Source: Bicyclus anynana | Lineage: Eukaryota; Arthropoda; Insecta; Lepidoptera; Nymphalidae | Length of the DNA: 64,000 nt | Reading direction: 5' to 3' | Assembly (NCBI RefSeq): GCF_947172395.1 | Contig: NC_069105.1 | Coordinates: forward strand, 2,356,001 to 2,420,000 | Shown: positions 12,010-22,100 of the stretch, piece by piece | How positions within the stretch are numbered: position 1 is the first letter of the stretch | Layout: the number at the start of each line of letters is the position of its first letter | The notes under the pieces: generated by a model | Told to the model about the DNA's origin: nothing | What the model saw: only the letters and a program-made list of their open reading frames with translations | Databases searched by the model: none | Program-made: the position numbers and the translations under genes

Positions 12010-13244
12010 TTAACAATTAAACAGTTTTATTAACTTATGGATAGGTCGAACATACTCTTTTCCACCTGACAGTAAAGTAACAGATCTGACTAAATTGTCA
12101 GATTTATTTATGTTAATTGAAGTAACTCTTGCTAGAGGCCAACAAGAAGGAGGAGTCAGTTCGTCTTTAAAAATAACCAAATCTCCTACTTTTAAGTTAT
12201 TCTTAGGTTCTAACCATTTGTTTCTAGTTTGAAGCTCGGATAAGTAATTACAATAAAATTGCTTCCAAAACTTTTGTTTTATTTGTATAATTCTATGATA
12301 AATATTTAGTCTTGACTCTTTAAAATCTAACAAGTTAGGTTCAGGTAGGTCCGTTAAAGGAGCCCCTGTAATAAAATGAGCAGGTGTCAAGCATGTTACA
12401 TCGTTTGGTATGTCAGTTATAGGACTGAGGGGTCTGGAATTTAGGATCCCTTCAATCTGAACTAATACAGTATATAACAATTCATATGTTAGCTTAGTAC
12501 TAGAAAGATGCCTTTTAAGTAGCATTTTTACAGATTTAATTCCTGCCTCATAGATTCCACCCATGTGGCTTGCTAATGGTACAGTAAATTTATATTCTAT
12601 ATTATTAGATGTACAAAATTCAATTATTTTACTATATGAGTTCTCATTCTTAAACATTTGGTAAAGATCATGTAATTCCGACTTAGAGCCTTTGAAATTT
12701 GTAGCATTGTCTAGATACAAACAAGTTGGAGTTGATCTTCTACTTATAAGACGTTTAATAAAGGTTTGAGCGCTAAGATCAGTCGCTAATTCTAAGTGTA
12801 TAGCTCGAGTGGCTAAACATATAAATAAACATATATACCCTTTTGAGTATTTACAGTTTCGACCCATTGCACTACGTATTCATATAGCACCACTAAAATC
12901 TGCACCCACATGCTGAAATACACGAGTCAAGTTGACTCTAGGAGGAGGTAAGCTTGCCATTTGCTGTCCGCAGACTTGCCCCCTATAACGTATGCACCTG
13001 ATGCAGGAGTGTATTACCTTTTTTACTTCATTTCTACCGTTAATGGGCCAGTATTTCAGTCTAATATTATGTAAGGTGTTTTGAATGCCTGAATGTAATA
13101 GCTTTAGATGATAGTGTTGTACAATAAGTGTTGTGATGTGATCTTTGGATGGTAATATAATTGGATGTGCATGATTGTATGGAATGTCTGACTGATGTAT
13201 GCGACCTCCAACACGAATGAGTTGATTTTCATCTATAAAGGGAT
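12010..13244 (-). pseudogene. Pao integrase region, one internal stop
   Basis: The zinc-binding domain (HHCC: YHLKLLHSGIQNTLHNIRLK, CIRCIRY) lies at 12880-13240. The catalytic core and C-terminal DUF5641-like region are at 12010-12867: IHLELATDLSAQTF, YLDNATNFKGSKSEL, GGIYEAGIKSVKMLL and ARVTSININKS. The two parts are in the same frame, separated only by a TGA at 12880-12882 followed by five open codons. Integrase inserts the cDNA in the nucleus. Apart from the stop and the LINE at its N-side, the frame is intact. Confidence 0.85.
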
Positions 13245-15483
13245 TTAAATAAATAAATAAATAAATATACTTTATTTGCACACCACAAAGACAAAAACAA
13301 GTGAAATAAAAAACAAATTAGGAAGAGATCAGCATACAAAAGGCGGCCTTATCGCTAAGTAGCGATTTCTTCCAGGCAACCTTCGGTTTAGGAAAACTTA
13401 AGGACATCAGCAGGTGGCGTAAAACAAAAATAACCATAGTATTAGTAATACACATACATACAAATAATTTACATCCTAATACATAAACAATATTACACAA
13501 ATACCTACAATATTGAATAAAATACATATCAAAATATACTAATAAATACCTTATATTGAAAAGAAATAATATATACAGATCGTCTTTACTGCACCAGATA
13601 ATGAGTCTTTACGGCATTTTTAAAAATGTCCAGTGTCTTTAATTGCCGTATATTTAAAGGGAGAGCATTCCATAACTTAACGGCTTGCACAACGAAAGAA
13701 TGTTTATAAAATTTCGTCTTATGCACGGGTAAACATAGAGTTAGTAATCGACACTGTCTCAGTTCAGACTGCACTCCCTGAAACGTAAATTTCTCCTTCA
13801 GATACACAGGAGATTTTGGATTAAACAACACACAGTACAAAAGTGAAAGTACATGCAGATCCCGGCGACGACGAATAGGGAGCCACTTGAGCTTCTGACG
13901 GAATTCAGAAATATGGTCATATTTGCGTAGGCTAAATATGAACCGAATAGCAAGATTTTGAAGTCGCTCAAGTTTATTGAGTTGGTCCTCAGTTATATTT
14001 AGATAGCTCGCGTCCGCATAATCTAAAACCGAAAGAAGAAGAGAATGTGCTAACATAACTTTAGTAGGAATTGGTAAAAATGATCTTAAACGTCTCAGTG
14101 AGCCAAAAGTAGCAAACATCTTTTTACTCAACTCTTTGACATGCACGCACCACGACAACTGGTTATCAAGATGTACCTCAAGATCTTTAACTGTGTCACA
14201 AAAAGGAATAGTGGTACCATTATACAAAACTGGCCGGAGATCTACCCAATCAACTCTTGAGATGAGGGCAGGACTACCAATAATAATGGCCTTAGATTTT
14301 AGGGGATTTACCTTGAGCCCATACTGTCTGCTCCAGATATCAATTGCGCTAAGGTCACAGTTTATAGCAGAGACAGTTGAATTTAGGTTCTCAAGAGATG
14401 ATGAGCGGTATATTTGGATATCATCTGCATACATATGGTAAAGAGAAGTTATATTTTGAGTGATCGAATTAATGAAGATAGAGAAAAGTAATGGAGATAA
14501 CACGCCACCCTGAGGTACCCCTGCCGTAACATCGCACCAAGATGAAAAGAAGTCATCAACCCGAATGCGCTGCTTACGGCCTTTGAGGTAGCTCTGAAAC
14601 CAGTCTATAACCGATGGAGATATGTTAATAGAGCGTAATAGACTCAACAAAATGTCATAGTCTACAGAATTAAAAGCATTACTGAAATCAAGCAGAACTA
14701 GTACAGTGAGTTGTCTATTATCCATCGCCCAACGAATATCGTCAGTAACTTTAGTCAAAGCGGTAACCGTACCATGACCAGGACGAAAACCAGATTGTAA
14801 TGGACTTAAAAGTAAATTTCGGTTTAAGAATACGGATAACTGCTGGAAGACAAGTTTTTCAAGGACTTTAGAAAGGAACGGCAAAATAGAAATTGGACGG
14901 AAGTCAGAAAACGTTGTGGAACTAATTTTTTTAGGAAGAGGAATAATTTGTGCATTCTTCCAAGCCTGTGGAAATTCACTGGAATAAATGGAATAGTTGA
15001 GGATATGTGTAAGAACTGGGGAAATAATATCAATGATAGGAATAATCATATTACGGCTTATGCTATCAGATCCAACAGCATTCGAAGCGATAGACAAAAC
15101 ACTCTTCTTAACATCACATTCGGTAAAAGATTCGAAAGTAAACGGAAGAAAATCTGGTGTTGGTATAGAAGAAAGAGTGCTAAGAATGGACTCCTTTTCA
15201 GTACTGTCAATTGTATCGGAAGTAGAAAAATGTTTATTGAGAAGTTCTAAATCAATATTCATAGGATTGTTCGAAGATGATTTTTCAACTCCAAGTGTAT
15301 TAAGAAATTTCCAAGTTTTAGCGGTGTCACTATTTTGTACAGATTTATAAATGTGGCGTCGTTGAGCATCTCTACACAATGTATTGCAGCGATTCCGGGC
15401 TTTGTGATATTTTAGACGATTAATATCGGAGTCCTTCGTTTTGTACTTTTGCTTAGCTGTATTCTTTTTATGCATTAACAATT
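13245..15483 (-). mobile_element. CR1-like LINE inserted in the Pao pol gene
   Basis: A 5'-truncated non-LTR element on the minus strand. Its 3' end carries an (ATTT)n microsatellite tail (13247-13268), preceded by about 320 bases of 3' UTR. The Pao frame stops at the residues SPIRKLN at 15483 and resumes at PFIDENQ near 13244, so the insertion site is resolved to a few bases; a shared taaat at both edges may be a short target duplication. The endonuclease half is missing, as expected for 5' truncation. Confidence 0.85.
13586..15481 (-). CDS. CR1-like LINE reverse transcriptase, truncated but open
   Basis: About 630 codons without a stop. The frame begins at the insertion junction, so the first residues are not a true start. 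RT motifs in order: FRPISILPFLSKVLEKLVF, LQSGFRPGHGTVTAL, LVLLDFSNAFNSVDYDILL, AGVPQGGVLSPLLFSIFIN (Gly-Gly in place of the usual Gly-Ser), YHMYADDIQIY and LKVNPLKSKAIII. A C-terminal region follows with LPIRRRRDLHVLSLLY and AVKLWNALPLNIRQL. The group is CR1/L2-like; finer placement needs a tree. The intact frame suggests a fairly recent insertion. Without endonuclease it cannot move on its own. Confidence 0.85.
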   Translation of the reverse strand: MLMHKKNTAKQKYKTKDSDINRLKYHKARNRCNTLCRDAQRRHIYKSVQNSDTAKTWKFLNTLGVEKSSSNNPMNIDLELLNKHFSTSDTIDSTEKESILSTLSSIPTPDFLPFTFESFTECDVKKSVLSIASNAVGSDSISRNMIIPIIDIISPVLTHILNYSIYSSEFPQAWKNAQIIPLPKKISSTTFSDFRPISILPFLSKVLEKLVFQQLSVFLNRNLLLSPLQSGFRPGHGTVTALTKVTDDIRWAMDNRQLTVLVLLDFSNAFNSVDYDILLSLLRSINISPSVIDWFQSYLKGRKQRIRVDDFFSSWCDVTAGVPQGGVLSPLLFSIFINSITQNITSLYHMYADDIQIYRSSSLENLNSTVSAINCDLSAIDIWSRQYGLKVNPLKSKAIIIGSPALISRVDWVDLRPVLYNGTTIPFCDTVKDLEVHLDNQLSWCVHVKELSKKMFATFGSLRRLRSFLPIPTKVMLAHSLLLSVLDYADASYLNITEDQLNKLERLQNLAIRFIFSLRKYDHISEFRQKLKWLPIRRRRDLHVLSLLYCVLFNPKSPVYLKEKFTFQGVQSELRQCRLLTLCLPVHKTKFYKHSFVVQAVKLWNALPLNIRQLKTLDIFKNAVKTHYLVQ

Positions 15484-16804
15484 TAGTTTTCTAATAGGAC
15501 TTGACTTGAATATATTGTATGATTCTTTTTGTGGTTTTGATGAGAATGAGTCTTTTGCATGTTTGCTCTTTGAATGTATATTGCTTTGTGAGAATGACTT
15601 CAAATACATAATCTCTTTTTGGAAGGATTGCAGCTGTGTTGTTTTAATGACAAATTCATGAGCTTTATTAAGTTCAGTAATACTCAAATGTGATGTAAAT
15701 TTGTTGAATTTGTTTCTTATGTTGTGAATAAACCTAAACATGTATGAAGTAATCCTTATTAACCTTGTAAAGTTTGAATGTTTACAGAAAGAATCATAAA
15801 AATAAGAAGAGTTGCTATGTACTAACCTTTTGGAGGCTGTATTGACTATATTTTCTGGTTGTTGTCTGTCAAGTGTGGAAGTTTCCATGTCGATTGTGGA
15901 TGTACCTATAGGCCAAGTAGTCGAGTCTTGGACCAGCCATGGTGTTCCTTCCCACCACAATGAACAACTAGGTAGGTTTTTTGGCATAACTCCACGAGTA
16001 ATTAGATCAGCAGGATTCTGCTTTGTGTTTATATGTATAGTGCCAACTTTCACCTGGTGTTAGGTCTATTATCTGCATGAGGCGGTGTGATAAGTAATTA
16101 TCATGATTGTGTTTATATGGTGATTTTATCCAGCAGAGAACAATATTAGAGTCAGTGAATAAATAAGTTTTATTAATGAATATTTTGTTTTGTATTGAAT
16201 CAGTAAATTTTTTGTAAATTTTTGACAAGAGAACGGCTCCAGCTAGTTCTAATTTTGGAATCGTTAATTTATTTTTGATAGGTGCAATTTTTGATTTTGC
16301 CATGATTAGTCTACATGTTGAGTGTTGTTTATTATTGTATGTAGCTTTAATATAAAGACAAGCTCCATAAGCTTTACTTGAAGCATCGCAAAACCCGATC
16401 AAGTATATGCAACTAGGTATGTCTGTAAAGTAGCACCTCGGTATTTTAATAGCTTGTAAGTAGTGTAATTGAGTTGTAAATTCAATCCACCTAGACAGTA
16501 ATTCGGGGGAAATTAAAGTATCCCAATCCTTGTTTTCACTCCAAATATCTTGCATTAGCAGTTTAGCATAAAATGTACTTGGTGCTAAGATTCCTACGGG
16601 ATCAAATATTTGTGAAATTTGCGAAAGTATATGTCTTTTTGTGCATTTCTCTTTAGATTGATCTGATATGGATATTTCTAGTGTGTCTTGTGTATGGTTC
16701 CATATCAAACCCAATGTTTTTACTGTGTCTGATTTAAAATTATAGACTATATCTGAAGTATCTGTCTGTTCTAACTTGACCGACGCTTGTGTAGTTGGAT
16801 CCAT
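15475..16804 (-). pseudogene. Pao RT C-terminus and RNase H region
   Basis: Frame 16804-16007 carries HILSQISQIFDPVGILAPST, LIGFCDASSKAYGACLYIK and YLFTDSNIVLCWIKSP, the Pao connection and RNase H signatures. A shift near 16030 moves to frame 16053-15475, which has NPADLITRGVMPKNL and SLWWEGTPWL. That second frame runs straight into the CR1-like LINE at 15483. The RNase H would degrade the RNA template in the virus-like particle. Confidence 0.85.
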
Positions 16805-16843
16805 GGATTTTATAAATTTTAGAATATGAGAACTATTAGAGAT

Positions 16844-17344
16844 TCACTTGTGTAAAGAAAAACCGGCCTTGTTGAGCAAATCTGTAAGTTCAGCGCATAA
16901 TTTTTTACATTCCTCTAAGGATTGAGCTCCAGATAGGTAGTCATCCATGTAGCTATTGTATTTAATGCATTGAACTGCTAGAGGGTGTGTATCAGAGTGT
17001 TTTTCTGCAAGGTCAAGGAGAGTGCGACAAGCAAGATATGGTGCACTTTTTGTGCCGTATGTAACTGTGGTTAATTCTAGACATTTGAGAGGTTCAGCCT
17101 GTGTTTCTCGCCAAAGAACTCTCTGTAAACTTTGTTGTTTTGGGTTTATTGAAATACCTCTAAACATTTTAATGATGTCACAAGAGAATGCAACTTGATT
17201 TAGTCTAAATCTTAATATAATATCTAAGAGATCGTTATATATATTTGGACCCTCATAAAGTATATCGTTGAGTGAGACTCCCGTAGATGATTTTAAGCTT
17301 GCATGGAATACTGTTCTTAGCTTAGTACTCCTAGCGTCTGGCAT
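16844..17344 (-). pseudogene. Pao reverse transcriptase, N-terminally truncated
   Basis: 166 codons with TVFHASLKSSTGVSLNDILY, FRLNQVAFSCDIIKMFRGIS, TYGTKSAPYLACRTLLDLAE and YNSYMDDYLSGAQS; the last contains the catalytic YMDD. It starts at the junction with the Ty3 gag and ends in a stop at 16844, after which the Pao frame continues shifted at 16804. Everything normally upstream (gag, protease, RT N-terminus) is missing. Confidence 0.85.
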
Positions 17345-18008
17345 TTATGAATTCTTTATATTGTGAGTATAGAGTAGTATTTTTTTGGAACCTGGCTTCT
17401 AGTTGTAGCAAGAACCTATATGCTGTATTGAATGAATTACCTAACTCAGCTAGTTTTTCTATTTGTAAAGGTAAATTGACTATGTATCGACCTTGTTGGT
17501 CTTGTAAACCTAACAAAAAGGTGTGCAAGGCGAGATCTTCCGTGTCGGCAAGTCTTCCTTTTATTTCGCCAGGATCCTTAGTAGAATGGGAAATATCAGT
17601 TTGTAATCTGGTTAAGAATGTTTCGAGACGCAAACTGTATTCTAAGATGGTTTCATTTGGTTTCATCTTGCAGTTTTGGAGGTCTAAAAGTAGGTGGCTT
17701 CGGTGTTTAGTTTCACCAAAATTGGATTTTAAAAATTGTTTTAGCTCAAACCAATCATCAAACACCTTCAATGAGCAGGCTATTTCGGCTTTCCCTTCTA
17801 ATTGTGAAAGAATATACTGGAAGAGGATGTTTGCATTTGTCGGATTTACTAAGCGAAGGGCGTTTTCAGAGTTTCTTATGAATGATGTTAGTTTGTTTCG
17901 ATCACCGTCGAAAGGTTTTATGAATCGGGTTAAATCGCTAAAATTCATTCTAAGGGATTCTGCGGGGGAAATTTGGAGTGGAGCGGGTGTTTCTTCCCGT
18001 TTTGCCAT
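17331..18008 (-). CDS. Ty3/Gypsy-type Gag (Ty3-A), joined to Pao RT
   Basis: 225 codons from ATG at 18008. Features are a capsid-like helical region (FDGDRNKLTSFIRNSENAL, FQYILSQLEGKAEIACSL, ETILEYSLRLETFLTRLQ) and no zinc knuckle: the frame stops at NARR just after entering Pao sequence. A clear relative sits in Ty3-B at 45890-46326, where knuckle and protease follow, so I assign it to Ty3/Gypsy and not to Pao. Its leader and LTR (23059-23845) are displaced by a Copia element inserted 16 bases upstream of the ATG. Gag would assemble the particle. Confidence 0.75.
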   Translation of the reverse strand: MAKREETPAPLQISPAESLRMNFSDLTRFIKPFDGDRNKLTSFIRNSENALRLVNPTNANILFQYILSQLEGKAEIACSLKVFDDWFELKQFLKSNFGETKHRSHLLLDLQNCKMKPNETILEYSLRLETFLTRLQTDISHSTKDPGEIKGRLADTEDLALHTFLLGLQDQQGRYIVNLPLQIEKLAELGNSFNTAYRFLLQLEARFQKNTTLYSQYKEFINARR

Positions 18009-18023
18009 AATAACTTAATATTT

Positions 18024-18307
18024 TGTTGTAAAGTGATAATTGCAATTGGGCAGGCAATATTAATATATTGCTAATCTTAATTATTTTATAATTATCTGTC
18101 TGCACTCACAACCATAGTGTACCTATTAATGTCAATTGTCAATGTCATCTTAGTTTATAATATATTGTCTGTGACAATCGCTCTTTCCGCCAGCTCTGCG
18201 ATAGGGAACACGCAAAATGTAAATTAGCTCTGATTGTTTTAATAAAACTTAGCAATTCCACTGTGACTCTTATTTATACTACATGTATAACCTTAATAAA
18301 CTCAAGA
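18024..18307 (+). repeat. Copia-1 5' LTR
   Basis: Starts tgttgtaaagtgataattgc. It ends in ctcaaga if the tattt target duplication is used to set the boundary, or at ctca if a canonical TG...CA end is assumed. It contains aataaa-like signals near 18240 and 18295. Compared with the 3' LTR it has an extra six bases (a second caattgt-like unit near 18135) and two substitutions near 18180-18190. It would supply the promoter and start site. Confidence 0.9.
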
Positions 18308-18319
18308 GGTTATAGGCCG
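18308..18319 (+). other. Copia-1 primer-binding site
   Basis: The bases ggttataggccg directly follow the LTR. This resembles the ggttatgggcccag site used by insect Copia elements, which pairs with an internal half of initiator methionine tRNA. Copia-3 has a similar site on the minus strand next to its LTR (about 43997-44012). Confidence 0.7.
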
Positions 18320-18423
18320 ATCACGCGATTTACAAGATTTGGTGAAAATTTTGAGAAAATACATCTACTGCGTGGACCGCGTGGTAACACGTTGTCACCC
18401 ATTGTCATCAGAGCTCATCAAAA

Positions 18424-19104
18424 ATGGCTTCTGCGAATCCTGTTGCGAGTGGATATCTGCATCATGAAAAGCTAGAAGGCGTGAGTAATTATGTAATCTG
18501 GAAATTTAACATGCGTCACTTACTCATCATAGAAGATTTGTGGTCTTGTGTTGAAGGAGCTGAGCCTGTCGATCCTGCAAAGGATTTACGCGCGCTCGCT
18601 CGTATAAGTTTATCTGTTAAACCTATATGTGTGCAATATATACGAAATGTTACTACAGCAAAGCAAGCGTGGAACAAATTAAGCTCAGTCTTTGAAGACA
18701 AAGGATTCGGGAGGCGTGTCGCATTGTTGAGACTATTACATCACGCTTCATATGCCGATTTTAATAGTATGGAGAAATACTTTGAACATATTACCACTCT
18801 TGTACAACAATTGGTAGATATTGGTCGTACCATAGAGGATGCTGAAGTGGCGGAGATAATTTTAAGCGGCCTTCCACAAGAATATGATATAATAGTTTCC
18901 AGTCTCGAAGCGGTTGCCTACACAGGTATAATATCCAGTGATTTAGTACGAACCAGGTTGTTGCAAGAAGAAGAACGTCGACGAAGGACTGAAAGCAGAG
19001 ACGATATGGCCCTTTTGTCAAAGCAACAATACCGTAAGGCTAAAAAGGTACCTGTTTGTGATTTTTGCCAACGCAGTGGACACAAAAAAATCAAAATGTT
19101 TTAA
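18424..19104 (+). CDS. Copia-1 Gag
   Basis: 226 codons from ATG at 18424. A UBN2/retrotran_gag capsid-like region covers most of it (KLEGVSNYVIWKFNMRHLL, SSVFEDKGFGRRVALLRLL, EIILSGLPQEYDIIVSSLE), then a basic tail and the start of a zinc knuckle with Cys, Cys and His in CDFCQRSGH. The final knuckle Cys lies in the other frame because of an A run at about 19083-19090, so this frame ends five codons later. In related elements gag and pol form one polyprotein. The shift may be mutation, sequencing error or a real regulatory shift. Confidence 0.9.
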   Translation: MASANPVASGYLHHEKLEGVSNYVIWKFNMRHLLIIEDLWSCVEGAEPVDPAKDLRALARISLSVKPICVQYIRNVTTAKQAWNKLSSVFEDKGFGRRVALLRLLHHASYADFNSMEKYFEHITTLVQQLVDIGRTIEDAEVAEIILSGLPQEYDIIVSSLEAVAYTGIISSDLVRTRLLQEEERRRRTESRDDMALLSKQQYRKAKKVPVCDFCQRSGHKKIKMF

Positions 19105-22100
19105 ATACAAGAAAGAACAGCGAGGCAACACAACAACAGCATTGGTGGCCAACTGTTTTGGTGTCTTCGAGAACAAGGACTGGATTGTGGATTCAGGCGC
19201 GTCTATGCACATGTGTAAAGAAATAAAGTGGTTTAGTTATATTACAAATTGTGATAGAACTGTACAAGTTGCTGATGGTACAACCTTAAGATGTCTAGGT
19301 TACGGTAGTGTTAAGATTCCTATGAAAAATAACAAGACACAATTAGTTACAGACGTTTTATATGTACCTGACCTCTCAACAAATTTAATTAGTGTATATA
19401 AATTATGTGAGAAGGCTTTGTCTGTTAAATTTAATAATACTAAATGTTATGTTTTCAAAGGGGAAGTTCTTGTTGTATCTGCCACCAGACAGGGGGGTAT
19501 TTATATTTTGGACAATGTTTTATATGATTCACAGGAGCAGTCTTTAGCTGTAACCAATGTGAATATTGTGTCCCAGCCACAAAGTTCGCTTGACACAACG
19601 GAAAATGCCAAAGTTACACCTGACTTGTGCTTATGGCATAAGCGGCTTGGACATTTGAGTCATCATGGGGTAAGTGTTCTCTGTAAACTCGCTTTTGGTG
19701 TTAATATTCACTCGACTCAGCATGGTGCAATCACTAACAAGTGTGTAACATGCGTTGAGGGGAAGCAAGCAGTGCAAAGTTTTCCTAGGGGTGAAGCAAA
19801 ACGTTCCAAGCAGTTGTTGGAGCTTGTTCATTCTGATGTGTGTGGTCCGATGCCTGTATGTAGTCTGGGTGAGTCTAGATATCTGGTAACGTTTACCGAT
19901 GATTTTTCTAGAAAAACATATGGCTATTTATTAAAATATAAATCCGAAGTTTTGTCCAAATTTAAATATTTTAAAGCAACTGTTGAAAAGCAAACTGGGT
20001 TTTCTATAAAATGTCTGCGAACTGATAGGGGTGGAGAGTATTGCAGTGCTTATTTCTCTAAATATTTACAGAGTGAGGGTATAGTTCATCAAACTACTGC
20101 TCCTTATAGTCCGTCTCAAAATGGTGTCTCTGAGAGACTTAACCGGACACTTTTTGAGAAAGTTCGCTGTATGCTTCGTGAAGCTAGTCTTCCTAAAGAG
20201 TATTGGGGAGAAGCTGTAATTACAGCTATATATCTTAAGAACAGAAGCCCTACAGCAGCAGTTCCCAATAAAACTCCAGAGGAGGCATGGACAGGTAACA
20301 AAGTCAACCTGAGCCATTTACGTGTTTTTGGTTGTCTAGCTATGACACTTATTCCACAGGTAAAAAGAGATAAGCTTGATTCTAAATCAAGATCTTGCAT
20401 CTTTGTAGGATATTGTGAGAACACTAAGGGCTATAGATTGATTGACCCCACTAACCCTAAGCAGATAATTGTTTCCAGAAATGTAATATTTTTTGAAAAC
20501 CATTTCTTAAACCACTGTGATAATACAATGATACACTGTGATAGTAGTAATAATAATAATTTTATTTATAATAATATAGGTATGCAAAGCAACCCTATAA
20601 ATGAAAATTATTCAGGTTTGGATTTGCAAAGCATGGTTCCAACTGAAAATAGAAATATTAATAATAATGTGGATATGCAAAGCATAGGTCCAAATGAAAA
20701 TAACATGGATTTGCAAAGCAATAGTCCATGCAATCATGAAAATGACATGGTCATTAATTCTAGTCAATCTGAGCGGAATAATGAATTTTTGTCTCCAGTT
20801 TCAGGGGAATCTTCCTTCCAAAGTGCTGAGGAGAGTGTGCTGAGTGAAAGAGACAGTAATCAGTCAGATGCAATGGTATGGAACGAGACTATCGTTCGAG
20901 GGGAAGATTTAGTGCTACAGGTTCCCAGTACCAGTTGCGAACGACTGGTTCGTTCCACTCGGAATAAAAAGCCAGATAGGTATAAAGATTATGACTTATC
21001 TGATTCATCAGATGTATCTTTTCTTTGTCAATGGTTTATCTATGATGAACCTCAATCTTATGATGAGGCAATGGCAAGTCCTAATAGAGATTGTTGGCTC
21101 ACAGCAATGCGTGATGAATATAATTCTTTAATAAAACATAATGTTTGGCAATTAGTTGATAGACCAAAGGACTGCAATATAGTTAGTTCCAAATGGGTTT
21201 ATAAATTAAAATCTGATGAGTCAGGTAACAGTACAAAATATAAAGCACGTCTTGTGGCAAGAGGTTTTAGTCAAAAACCGGGTGTTGACTACTCTGAAAC
21301 TTTTTCACCGGTAGTACGTCATACTTCTCTTAGGATTTTGTTTTGTATTGCTAATGAATTAAATATGGACATAGAACATGTGGACGTAAACACAGCCTTC
21401 TTACATAGTAGTCTTGATGAAATTATTTATATGGAACAGCCTTTAGGGTTCTCATATGATAAGACTAAAGTTTGTTTGTTACAGAAATGTTTATATGGCC
21501 TTAAACAGGCAAGTAGGCTGTGGAATAATAGTGTAAACGTTTTGTTGACTAACAATGGTTATGTACAAAATAGATGTGAGCCATGTGTTTATATAAAAAG
21601 AAATAACAAGCAATTAACGATTCTGGCATTATATGTTGATGACTTTTATATCTTTAGTAATAGTTCTAAGGATAAGGAAAACTTGTATGACTTGCTAGAA
21701 TCTGAATTTAGTGTTAAACGCCTAGGCATTTTAAAAAATTGTTTGGGTATGAAAATACATAGAGATAGAGCCAATGGGACTATAACATTTGACCAATCAG
21801 ACTATATTAACAAGTTATTAAAGCGTTTTGGTATGACAAATTGTAAGAGTGCCTCTACACCTATGGTTGCTAATAAGTTGGAAAAAGGCTCATGTAACAA
21901 TATTGTAGAGGATAGTATGTATCCATATCGAGAGTTGATTGGAAGCTTAATGTATTTGTCAGTATGTTCAAGGCCTGATATTACTTATGCTCTTAGTCAT
22001 TTAAGCCAATTTAATACTGCATTTACACGAGATCATTGGCTGGCTGCAAAAAGAATATTAAGATATTTAAATGGCACTAAAGATAAGAAATTAGTTTTCG

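Larger units (their letters stand above)
11649..17344 (-). mobile_element. BEL/Pao retrotransposon, 5'-truncated and interrupted
   Basis: Minus-strand order is RT (16844-17344), RNase H (15475-16804), a CR1-like LINE insertion (13245-15483), integrase (12010-13244), 3' UTR and LTR. The gag, protease and 5' LTR are missing; RT codons begin abruptly at 17344 against a Ty3-type gag. The 3' UTR from 12009 to 11668 is AT-rich with no frame. Damage is modest: one in-frame stop, shifts near 16030 and 16830, and the LINE insertion. Confidence 0.85.

Noticed and set aside
16007..16804. Interrupted host gene encoding an RNase H-like enzyme
   Set aside because: The motifs and neighbours are those of BEL/Pao pol.
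17331..18008. This Gag as the natural Pao Gag
   Set aside because: It resembles the Ty3-B Gag, lies next to a Ty3-type leader and LTR, and joins Pao RT out of frame.
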